Below, piece by piece: positions 25,672 to 36,000 of a stretch of DNA of 64,000 nucleotides; positions within the stretch are counted from its first letter, which is position 1; every line of letters begins with the position of its first letter. The stretch is taken from the NCBI RefSeq assembly GCF_002999335.1, contig NW_020312114.1:1-64000 (forward strand), given 5' to 3'. The DNA comes from Cyclospora cayetanensis. Taxonomy: Eukaryota > Apicomplexa > Conoidasida > Eucoccidiorida > Eimeriidae. Under the pieces are notes generated by a model. That model was not told the DNA's origin and did not search any database. It saw only the letters and a list, made by a program, of their open reading frames with translations. A program made the translations under genes and the position numbers.

Positions 25672-27828
25672 CAGCTCCACACTCTCCACCCGTTCCTGCC
25701 GCATGCAAAGCTACCAGAGCCACCGGCTTGCATGCGCTGCAGCAGCACGCCTCGCCAATCGTCTCTTTGCAGCAATACGCGAAGATGCGCCTGCGCCCAT
25801 GAGCCATTCCGCTGGGAAACAGACGTCTGCGACCTCTTTTGACCGCTGCAGCGGCTTTTGCGGCTGCCTCTGCTCTTGCCGCCAGGAGTTTCTCCCCCTC
25901 CATTGCGGAAGGAGGCTCCGGCGGGGAGAGCAGCAAGACGTCTGCTGCTGCTGCTGCTGCTGCCGCCACCACAGGCGCTGCAAGCGCGCCATCCAACAGA
26001 GCAGCAGCTGCTGCAGTTGCTCCTTCAGCGGCTGCAGACGCTGCTGCAATGCGCGCTGCTGCTGCTGCTGCTGCGTCATTCACCATGGAACCTGCAGGCG
26101 TTGCATGCAACTGCCCTGCACGCCCCCCCTCCGCCTCTCCTGTCTGCTCTTCGTGCGCTGGTAGACTTTCCACTGTCTGTGCAGCAGCGGCAGCCTCGGC
26201 AGCAGGAGCTTCTCCTTCCGCCGCTGCATTGGCATGATGAACCCCCCTGCCCTCCGTCCCTTCCGCATCCGACACACATCTCTCCTCCTCATCAGGATTT
26301 TCAGACACGCAGCCTGCCAATGCTTCTGCCGCTGCTTCTCTTGCGGTTGTAGTACTTGTAGTAGTTGTATCTGCTTCTTTTGTAGTATTTGTAGTTGTGT
26401 CTGCTTCTTTTGCGGTTGTTGTAGTAGTTGTTGTACCTGCTTCTTCTGCTGTAGCTGTTGTTCTTGTTTCTGCTTGTGCAGCAGATCCACTCGCCCCTTC
26501 AGCTGCCGCCGCTGCCGCTGTGCCCTCCAACTCTGCCACTAAAGCTTTTGCCGCAGCAAGCGCTTCAATGGCTGCCGCTTCTGCTGCCACGGCTGCAACT
26601 GCCTTCTGCTTAGACGCTGCGGCAATTGCCTCTGCCCTCGCAACGGATTTTTCTGTCGTCAGTTTCTTGCCAACTTCCGTCTTGCGAACTGCAGACGAAC
26701 CACGCTGAAGAGGATCCTCTGCCTCAGCACGTGCAGCAGCAGCAACAGCAGCTGCATGCTTGGCAGTCCTTTGCGCAAGCATGCACCGCAGCGCTCGCAT
26801 CTTTCGAGCCGACCGCATCTCGACCTCCGCGTTTCTCAGCTGCTCCTTCGCTGCAGCTAGCCGTTGGCTAGCCGTCGTCGTGCAGTCCGCTGTGGCATGA
26901 GAGCCACACGATTTTGCAGCAGGTATCTTTTGAGCTCCCGTTGAGACAGCAGCATGCAGCCGACTTCGCAAGCTCGCAGAACCGCGCTCTCTTGCTGCCT
27001 CGTCTTCTCCTTCCTGCGCCTCTTCCTCTTCTTCTTCCGCTTCTGACTCAGTGCCTGTCAGCGCTGCACCACAAGCGGCCTGCTCAGCAGCCGCGAAATG
27101 CAGCCGCTTCGAGCGATGCTGTACCATATCCTGGCTGCCTCCTACCTGCCCCTCGAGGCTTTGCCGTCTTTCGAGCCCTCTCTGCCGCCTGCAAGGCTGT
27201 TGCCTACTCAAAGGCTTCCAGCCGCTGCCTCGATGCTCTTGCCCATGCGGCTTGTGCGCGTGCTGCAGCCCTTTTGGCCATGGCTCAACGTCTTGTTGCA
27301 CTTGTTGCTGTTGTTGCTGCTGCTGCAATTGCTGCTGCTGCAGACAGAGCTGCGGCGGTAGCATCTGAACCTGCGACTGCGAGCCGTTGAAATGCAGCGG
27401 AGGCAATACACCAGGAAGATCTTGCGGCAGCGCCCCTCCAGGAAGAAGTACAGGAGGTTTGAGCTGCTGCTGCTGCAGGTGTTGCTGCAGCTGCTGAACG
27501 TAAGGCCGTAGAAACAAGGGGTTTGGCTGCAGCAGTTGCTGCTGCATTTGTTGCTGCAGCTGCTGTTGCAGCGGGATGGCTCCTGCATTCTGCGTCTTCC
27601 AACATGCGGTATTGGCAGCTTCGGCAGCGTGGGGTTGAGCCTGAAATTCCAGCGGCAGCGGGGGGGGTGATGCGAGTTGCAGATTACGGTTGCAAGAGTC
27701 TGGAGGTTCCCTTTGGAAGCTGCTGAGTATCGAAGGAGGGAGGAGATTTCGCTTGCTTTGGAGAAGGGCAGAAGCCACACGCAAATTCTCACGGCGTCGG
27801 CTGCAGGCTCCCTGCAAGATGCCGCTTA
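23801..27828 (-). CDS. Last exon of giant gene: low-complexity region with C-terminal ApiAP2 domain
   Basis: An open exon of 1342 codons ending in TAA at 23801. It has no usable ATG near its 5' end but a good acceptor (GATTTCCTGCTTCAG) before 27828, so it is a downstream exon. The last 55 residues form an AP2/ERF-type domain as in ApiAP2 factors: ISWNEKRGSYAARIKG, VWFAVKRRGVRQALHAAS, then a helix. The domain binds DNA in apicomplexan transcription factors. Upstream are a Gln-rich N-part, a long Ala-rich helix-prone block, a Thr-rich repeat block (TTTTTTAKEADTTT type, near 26340-26480), Ser-rich and basic regions, and an acidic Glu run near residue 260. It joins in phase (g|ta) to the exon ending at 28359. 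It could instead be a separate gene with an undetected first exon. Confidence 0.8.
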
Positions 27829-27956
27829 CTGAAGCAGGAAATCACGCGAATCACAGAGCACACAGCAACAATCTTGCAGTAAATGTGTGGTGACCTCAAA
27901 ACTCACGCTCTGCGTGTTTCTGTCTCTATGCGTCTTCTGCCCCATGCTCGCGTCTT

Positions 27957-28308
27957 TCTCTTTCTCTCTCTCTCTATCTATCTCCTTGTCTCTATGTCTC
28001 TCTGTGTATCTATCTATCTATCTCTTTGTCTCTATCTCTCTCTGTGTATTTATCTATCTCTGTCTCTCTCTCTGTGTATCTATCTATCTCTGTCTCTCTC
28101 TCTGTGTATCTATCTATCTCTGTCTCTCTCTCTGTGTATCTATCTATCTCTGTCTCTCTCTCTGTGTATCTATCTCTGTCTCTCTCTCTGTGTATCTATC
28201 TGTCTATCTCTTTGTCTCTCTCTCTCTGTGTATCTATCTATCTCTGTCTCTCTCTCTGTGTATCTATCTATCTATCTCTTTGTCTCTCTCTCTCTCTCTC
28301 TCTCTCTC

Positions 28309-28347
<39 letters not shown>
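27957..28347. repeat. TCTG/TCTA and TA microsatellite cluster in intron
   Basis: Nearly 360 bases of CTCTGTGTATCTATCTATCT-type units, with a 30-base period in parts, followed by TCTC and then about 30 bases of TA. It lies between the donor at 28358 (GTGAGC) and the acceptor at 27829, so it is intronic in the giant gene. Confidence 0.9.
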
Positions 28348-28358
28348 GGGGAGCTCAC

Positions 28359-31300
28359 CGAATTCCCAAGTTTGCACCGCTTGAGCGACAGCGGCGTGCA
28401 GCGATGGCTGGCTAAGGGTGGTTGTGAGGCGGTGGCAGGAAAGCAAGCGGCACTCGACTGTACAGAGAGCGAGTGCGGAGGAGAAGCTAGGGCTTGCAAA
28501 GGCGGTAGCCGCGGCAAGGACGACTGGCGAGGCATGCTGGGCAAGACTGGTAAGCCAACCGCTGCAGCTTTCGTCTGAGAGAGCAGCTACCGCCTCTGCA
28601 TGCGACGCGCATGCAGCTTCCGGCGTGTTCACAGGAAGAGGCAGGCAGCAGAGGCTGCTGGCAGCCTTGGGCATGCGCGTCGAAGCCTCCTGATGCTCCT
28701 GCAGCAGCCGCTGCAGCAGCGCGGAGCATTCCTGCTGCTGCGCTTGGGCTGCTTGCAAGCTCTCCTGCAGCAGCTGCACCAGCGTCTGCTGCGTTTTCGC
28801 GGTGATCGATGCATCCGAGACTTCAGGGTGTGAGCAGTCTCGCTGCTGCTGCAGAAGCTGGCGTTCAGATGCTGCTGCGGAGGGCTGCTGCCTTTTGTTG
28901 TCAGAAGGCGGGGGAGGGGGGTCGTTGTTGTCGCTCCTTCCTCTGCTGGCTGCATCTGAAGACGGCCTCTTGAGGCTGTGCAGTGCCCGAGTGGCGGCGT
29001 CTCTGAGGCGTCGCAAGAGGAGCTGCTCGTGACGCGTCTTGCTCTCCAGGTGCTGCTGCTGCTGCTGCAGCTGCTGCACCTGTCGCCAGAGCGGCGGGGA
29101 GACGATGAAAGGGGCCTTGCAAATCTCCGCCAGACGTTCTCGCATAAAGGCCTCTTGCTCGAGGCGGTGCTGCTGCTGCTGCTGCTGCAGAGCGTCTGCA
29201 AGCCGCTTCTGCTGCTGCTGCACGAGCTGCAGAATACGACTCAGCTGAACCACGCGCTGGCGATGATACTTCAGCACTGCTTCCTTGTAGCAGGCGTTAC
29301 AAGGAAGCAAACGAGAAGTCAACGCGATCAAATCCTCCTCTGCCAGCCCCCCCGTAAACGCCTCTCCCTCTTCCCGCGATAGCGAGAGAGCTCGGTCAGC
29401 CGTCTTCGCTCGCCCGCCTGCAGACTCGGAGAAGCCGCAGATCTTAGCAGCAGACACTCCGCCCCAGGTAGCTGCAGCAGCAGCAGCTGCTGCTGCTGCT
29501 GCGAAACGACTTGAGGCCGTGTCTCCTGAGGCGAGCGTTATCAACAACAAAGCCGCCAAACACGCGGACGGCTTGCGTTCAAGACACTTAATCGTTTCCT
29601 CCATCTGACCAGCAGAAATCCCTGCGCTTTCAAAGACTTCCAGAGAGTTCGAAGCAACAGACGGTAGCTGCTGCGCCTTTGCAGCGGGGGCGTTCTCCTC
29701 CTCAAAACGGCAGCGCAAAGCACCCTGCATCGGAGGCTGCTGCTGCTGCTGCTCCTCCCACTGCTGCTGCAGCACACGCAGCTGGTGCTGCTGCTGCTGC
29801 TCCTTCCACTGCTGCTGCAGCCGCAGGGGATACGGCTGCGATGCAGACTGGGGGAAGGAACGCAAGTGCGGCTCTCCCTGCAAGGGCCTCCCCCTCACGC
29901 GGCTGCAAAAAAAGCCCACAAAGAGACGCTTGCCTTCTTATGATGCACCGCAAAATTCGGTACTCCGACGGTTAAAAATCTCTGCGAACGGCGCAGATCT
30001 CGCTGCACTCGCTCAGGCAAATCCTCGAGGCAGCCGCTCAGAAAAACACACACACACACGTCCAACCTCCCCCCTACACCGTCCCCCTTGCTTTCAAGGC
30101 AGCAATCAATCCTTACTGGCTCAGAGTCAAACAACGTCCACAGAGAAAAGCTTCAGAAGCGCCGCAAAGACTCCTCGGGAGACAACGTCCATGCAGCAAA
30201 GATGCGCAGCAGCGGCATGCGACAAATTCATCTAAATACAAACCGCAAATCATGGGAAAGAAGCGAAAAACACGTTCCTCTCCCCCTCTCAGGAAAATAT
30301 AGCCACCCCAGGAGGCGGCGAGAGATGGCTCCACTTCCACACGCAAACAAACACAAAAAATACATACACATACACAAACACACAAAAAACACAAACACAC
30401 AAAAAACACAAACCCATACACATACACACAAAATTCACGAAGCCATACACATACACGTATACCCAAAAAACATACACCCAAAAAACACAAACATCCAAAA
30501 AACACAAACACATACACCCAAAAAAACATAGATCCAAAAAACACAAACACAAAAAACACAAACCCATACACATACACACAAAATTCACGAACCCATACCC
30601 CACATACACATACACCCAAAAAACACATGCATCCAAAAAACACAAACACAAACACGAGAAACACGAACCCATACACATACACGTACACCCAAAAACCACA
30701 TACATCCAAGAAACACATACATCCAAAAAACACAAACACAAACACACAAAACACACAAACACAAACACACAAAAAACAAACACAAACGCAAAAAACACGA
30801 ACCCATGCACATACACATACACCCAAAAACCACATACACCCAAAAAACGCATACACACAGAACCACGAGCCTATACACACAACACATACACACAAAAAAA
30901 AACCGCATACACAGCACCCCCTTCCACCCCCGCTGTTTGATTACAGAGAAGGCTGGCGGATGCTTCGCAAAGCCGACAGCTTGAAGCAAAGTCCTCTCAC
31001 CGTACGCTGCTGCTTCTAAGCCGCACTCAACGCATGCTGCAGCGCAACTGGAAATGTCTACAAGGCCGTTCCCGAGCTGATAGGCGGCGTCTGGCCCTAA
31101 ATCTGCAGCACAGACATAGATATCCACATATATATGTATAGACATGGCTAGATACATATATATAGAAGTATCTACACACATATGTATGTAATACATATAT
31201 CTATATAGAAGTATGTACACGCATGTGTATACTGCATACATATATATGTAGAAGTCCGTACATACATATGTAATACATATATATATGGAAGTCTGTACAT

Positions 31301-32786
31301 ACATATGTAATACCTATATATGTAGAAGTCTGTGAATACATATGTACATAATACATACATATATGTATATATATGTGTATATATATATGCAACGTCACAG
31401 GTGTTGCTCTAGGCTTTCCTCTAGAGGCCTAGGAGTCGCTACACACACTCGTCAACACACACACACAAACTCAAAAATCCCCTCCCCCCTTCCCCACACA
31501 CACAGGCGCCCTGAGCATCTTTTTTTTTAAATTTGTTAGGAAATCCTTTCATTGCGTCATTCACTGTCGATGCCACGTAGACAGTGGGTGGCGCAACATC
31601 AAACGGCCGCAAAAACGCTATTGATCTTCCCACGCCTCTTCTCAGCGCAAAATGCACATACCCACGAGCCGCAGAGCAGCCTGCTGCCACAGTCGTTCTC
31701 GCAGTCGCACGAAGAGCTTCTTGCCCAAGTCTGCGAAAAGTAGGTCGCCTGCGCGAATTGCAACTCCTGGTATCGAGGTAAGCACCAAATGCGGCCAGCC
31801 GTTGACATACACCTGCAGCACACAGAATTGGAAGCCGCTCCAACGGATTTGCCAACAGGGAAAAACGCAAGAAAGGCAAGCAGCCCTCTCGCGCGCTTTC
31901 TCTCGATGCAGGCATGTTTTCGCGGCAGCGAAAGACAGACACGACAGGGAGAGAGAACGCAACTTGAACAGGAAGCGTGCAGTGGAAGCTTAGTGCAGCT
32001 ACCCCCTTTCGTCCACACACACACCAGTTTTTCGGCAATTTTCGCGCCGTTTGGTGTGCACAATCACAAGAACAATCTTCTTCCCCTTTTTCTTCCCCGC
32101 TTTCTTCCCCTCTTTTTCGTCCCTCGTCTTTTTCCCCTCCGTTTGCACTCCACCGGCACTTGAACCCCTCACAGTCCCCCCTATGTCGCACCAGCAGGCC
32201 GATTCGACTAACCGTATGCAATTCGCAGTTTTGCTGAAATGCCATAGGCAGCGGCGAGTCTAGCCTCGGCACTTCAAAGTGTTTGACAGCCGCAGCAGCA
32301 GAAGTCAAGCCTTCGCCCCCCGAAAAAGTGCATACTGCCGACAAGCACAGCGCGTCGGCAGCGGGCAGCAGTATCGGAGAAGCTGCATCTCCCGGAGATA
32401 TGGCAGCACCTGCAAAGCCGACTGCAGCAGTTTTGAACGCAAAAAGGCGCAAAAGGACGCATGCAACCCTCGTGCAAGTGAGAGGAGAAGACACTTGAAG
32501 GGTTCGCTGGAGGTACCCCGAGCACTTCTTGCGTCTCTCTCTATGTCGCTCTTTCTCTGTCTATCTATCTATCTATCCATCTGTCTCTCTATCCGCAAGT
32601 CGTGTTTCTCTGCGTTGAAAGGGCTAGGGTGACGATTCTGCACTTACGAGCGAGCGCTTTAGGGGAGAAGGTAAGTCCGAAGCGACAGCAGATGTTGGAG
32701 TGCTTCCCGCTTGCAGGCAGCTGCGGCTGCTTGCATGCGGAGAAGAGTTCAACGCGTCCTAAGACTTCCCCCAAGACAACAGGCAC
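28359..32786 (-). CDS. Middle exons of giant gene: divergent SET-like fold, Cys-rich segment, Gln coiled coil
   Basis: Exons 32786-32648, 32421-32213, 31812-31662, 31102-31001, 30231-30117 and 29902-28359 chain without a frame break, all with GT/AG ends. Residues encoded at 32786-31720 resemble a SET domain: GRVELFSA near the start, then NCELHTVYVNGWPHLVLTS and IRAGDLLFADLG. These match in spacing the NC..., GxxH(I/L)V and IxxGEELxxDYG elements of SET methyltransferases. The canonical NHSC is not seen, so activity is doubtful. A Cys-rich segment follows (VACRCC, GRCLPRSLC, FLCGRC), possibly metal-binding, then about 510 Gln-rich residues with coiled-coil character. The exon starting at 29902 has no ATG, only an acceptor (TTTTTTTGCAG). 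Introns hold all the microsatellites here. The SET assignment is tentative; the exon chain is firmer. Confidence 0.5.
30345..30905. repeat. A/C-rich array (ACACAAAAAACACAAAC type) in intron
   Basis: About 560 bases almost free of G and T on the plus strand, built from CCAAAAAACACAAAC and CCATACACATACAC blocks in irregular order. It falls inside the intron between exons 31001 and 30231 of the giant gene. Apparent minus-strand Cys/Val/Phe-rich frames across it are repeat artefacts. Confidence 0.9.
31120..31395. repeat. Minisatellite, about 45-base units, TA-rich
   Basis: Four to five diverged copies of a unit containing ATATATGTAGAAGTCTGTAC and ATACATATGTAATAC, at about 31145, 31200, 31245, 31285 and 31320. 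It lies just inside the intron upstream of the exon starting at 31102 of the giant gene. Confidence 0.8.
32540..32592. repeat. TCTA/TCTG microsatellite
   Basis: CTCTCTATGTCGCTC then TCTATCTATCTATCTATCC, about 50 bases, located between the exon ending at 32648 and the exon starting at 32421 of the giant gene. Confidence 0.85.
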
Positions 32787-33015
32787 CTGCAGCAGAAGAA
32801 AAAGCCGCAGACAGGGCGGCAGCGAGGAGATATCTGCACTGCAATGCACAGCAGCGTCGAGGCAGATGCCAACGCATGCACATACGCACATACCCTACAA
32901 GGGGGTGTGTAGCCAAGCCAAACGTGCTGCGAAGGGCAGCATGCAAAGGGGGAAACGGGAGAAAAGCCTCGACAAGAGGCTGTGTCGGTGGGGGAAAAAA
33001 AAGATGAAGCAGCGG

Positions 33016-36000
33016 TCAGAAAAGAAGCACCTTATGATTCGCGGGGATAGGGGAAGCGTCCTCTCTGAGGCGGCTTGCATAGGCCGTCTCTTCGCATGGC
33101 GTGCCAAGCCTGAGCGGATGCTGCGAATCCGAGATTATCAACGTTTCCAGAAGGCTGCTATTGCTGCTGTTGCTGCTGCTGCTCTTACTGCTATTGCTAT
33201 CGCTGCTGCTATCGCTGCTGCTATTGCTGCTGTTGCTGCTGCTGCTGCTTGTAGCAACCGGTTCAGGGCTGCAGAGGCGAACAAGCAGCTGTGTCAAAAA
33301 TTCCCAGTCTTCTGACGCGGGTGAGGCTGCTGCTTCTTCGCCGGAAAAGCCTCCTAGCACTTCTGCAGGCGTCAGCTGAGCTGCTGCTGAGGCCGTTTGT
33401 TGTGTGTTTCCTGCTGCATCTGCTGCAGGAGGTTTTGCACTACTCGATGCGGCTGGAAGCGAGCTCTGCGACTCCTGGGAAACTTCTGGCGATCCTGCCG
33501 CGTAGCAGACGGCTGCTGCGCAAGGAGGTGTAGCTGCACCGCCTTCTGCGGTCTGCGCTGCTGACAGCTGCGGGGGTTGCAAACTGCGCTGTTGCACGCA
33601 CTGCTGACTGTCGTCTTGATCGGCAGCGTAAGGCTTGCAAAATGTTGTGCTAGAAGCGCAAGATGCAGCCGCTGCAGCCTCTGCACCTTGCTGTGCTGCT
33701 GCCGATGTAGCTAAATCCCCCTCGCCCATAGGCCGTCGATCGCACTGCTGGAGCTGCGCAGGCTGCAGAGAAAGGCGCTGCACGCGCAGATTGGAGCTGT
33801 GGAAGCTTTCATGCAGTGTCTGGTGCTGCATCTGCATCTGCTGCATCTGCTGCATCTGTTGCTGTGTCTGGTGCTGCTGCATCTGCTGTGTCTGTTGCTG
33901 CTGCATCTGCTGTGTCTGTTGCTGCTGCATCTGCTGCATCTGTTGCTGCTGCAGTGTTGGCTGCTGCTGCTGTCGGAGGTACTGCTGCGTGTGCAGCAGC
34001 CTTTGCTGCTGATCCCTCGTTAATGGCGCTATCTGCTGCACGTGAGCCGCCGCGTTTGCATGCAACTGTTGCTGCTGCTGTGGCACCTGCAAGAACTGTC
34101 GCCGCTGCACGAGCGTCTGCTGCTGCTGCTGAGGAAACAGCGGCTGCGTGTAGGGCTGCATGGGCTGCTGTTGCATCTGCAGTTGCTGCTGCAGCTGCAG
34201 AGTCTGCTGCTGCTGCATTTGCATCTGTTGCAAGTGTCTGAGACGTTGCACTTGGGTATGAATGAGATGCCGCCTCCACAGTCCTATCTGCTGCTGTTGC
34301 ATTTGCGTTTGTGGGGTCGAAGGCTGCGCCTCTCCGGTTACAGCCTCCGCTGCCGCTGCTGGTACTGGTATTGCTGCTCCTGCTGCTGCTGCTGGTACTG
34401 GTATTGCTGCTCCTGCTGCTGCTGCTATTCTTCCAGTCCTTAGAGCAGGACCCCACGAAGCTCTGCGCAGCAGCTGACTCGAGGTGTTTACCCCTGTTGA
34501 ATGACTGATTCTTCGCGCTGCTGCCGTTGCTGTTGCAGCAATTGCTTCTGCCTGCATTGTTGCCGGCTGAAAAGAAATCGCTTTGCCTGAATGCTGCTCC
34601 GCCCCTGCATGCAAATTGTTCACGTCTGAGCTGCCCTGTCTCCCTCTGCGTGTTGCCTGCTGCGCTTCTGCTGCAGCAGCAGCAGCAGCAGCAGCAGAAG
34701 CGGCAGATTCGGTAGCACAGGCACCCTGTGCAGCTACCGATAGACATGCTGCATCAGAACGGAGATGTTGGAAGCCTGCAGCCATCGTCTTCTGCCACGC
34801 ATCGCTCGCCGTGAAAGCATTTCTGTGGGGGGGGAGGGGGGGTGCCTCGACTGCCGATCCGTTCGCTCCTGCCGTAACAGCCGTCTCTGCTGTCTGTCTG
34901 GCATCCGGTAATACCTCCCTGACGCCTTCTAAGGTTTCTGCAAAAGCAGCAGCAGCAGCAGAAGCGCACCTCCTGCCCCCCCATTCCGTCTGCGGCAGAG
35001 CCAGTGTATCGACGTCACAGCCCTCCTGAACGCGCAGCTGCAGATCCTCCTGCTGCTGTCTCCCGCAAGCCTCCGCAGTCGCCACTCCGAGAGCGGCAGT
35101 AGAAGAAGCAGCAGCAGCAGAATTGCACCAAGGGCCTCGTTGCGGCAGAAAGGAGAACGCGCACTTTCCTCCAAACACTGTAGCAGCAAGTCGCAGAGTT
35201 GGCGCATACACTGCATACACCGGAGCCGACGCAGGCGCAGCCAGGAAATCCACGTCTTCTTCCAGCGTGCTGCTGATACTGTTGCTGATACTGCTGCTGC
35301 TGCTGCTACTGCTCCTATTCGGCTCTTGTTCCTCGCTGCTTTCTCCATGAACGCTTGCAATGCTTTGAACTGCCTCTCGCAACAGCTGCACTGCCTCATG
35401 AAGCTGCCTGCCGCTACAGGCACACTTCTCATTATACTTCCTCCGGTACATACGCGGCGGCAAAGGCTCTAACAGCATATCCTCTGCCTGCTCTTGCTGC
35501 TCTTGCTGCTCTTGCTGCTCTTGCTGCTGCATCTCTTGCTGCTCTTGCTGCTCTTGCTGCTGCATCTCTTGCTGCAGTGCCTCCAATCTGCAAAGAAAGC
35601 TGCTCTCGACTTCGCGCAGAGCAGCCGCAAACTGCATCTCCTGATGCTGCTGCTGCTGGTGCTCCCTCCAAGAAAGGTCCTGCTGCTGCTGCTGCTCTTT
35701 GTAAAGCTGCTGCTGCTGCTCTTCGTGAAGCTGCTGCTGCTGCTGCTGCTGCTCTTCGTGAAGCTGCTGCTGCTGCAGGACTGCAAGCACACAGGCAACT
35801 GTTCGCCTGGCATCAGCCGGCACAAGTTCTTTCTGCTGCAGCTGCTGCAACGCGCTTGTCAGTCTGTTTCGCAGGTGCTCTCTCCGCTGCATAGTGTCAT
35901 CTTTCTGCATCTCGTCTAACAAGGCTGCTAATGCTCGTAGAGCTTCGTGCATCAGCTCTGCCTCGCTGGTGCGTTTCCCTCGCTCTAACACCTGATCCCT

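Noticed and set aside
24293..27390. Many plus-strand frames over the AP2 exon
   Set aside because: Shadows of triplet-rich sequence. The continuous minus frame ends in a recognisable AP2 domain.
27883..28578. Plus-strand frames made of Leu/Ser/Tyr/Ile repeats
   Set aside because: Pure translation of TCTG/TCTA/TA microsatellites; lies in an intron of the minus-strand model.
30228..31398. Minus-strand Cys/Val/Phe- and Tyr/Ile-rich frames
   Set aside because: Translation of the A/C array and the TA-rich minisatellite, except for the short exons at 31001-31102 and 30117-30231.
31439..32212. Continuation of the 351-residue minus frame past 32212
   Set aside because: The Lys/Glu-rich and Cys-rich continuation looks intronic; splicing at ACG|GTTAGT to the exon at 31812 gives a conserved-looking join.
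32283..33000. Plus-strand exon chain (KPSPPEKVHTADKH..., then RVTILHLRASALGEK with a strong GTAAGT donor, then an Arg-rich exon)
   Set aside because: It overlaps minus-strand exons 32648-32786 and 32213-32421, which chain in phase on both sides. The two plus junctions are not fully phase-compatible. It cannot be excluded without RNA data.
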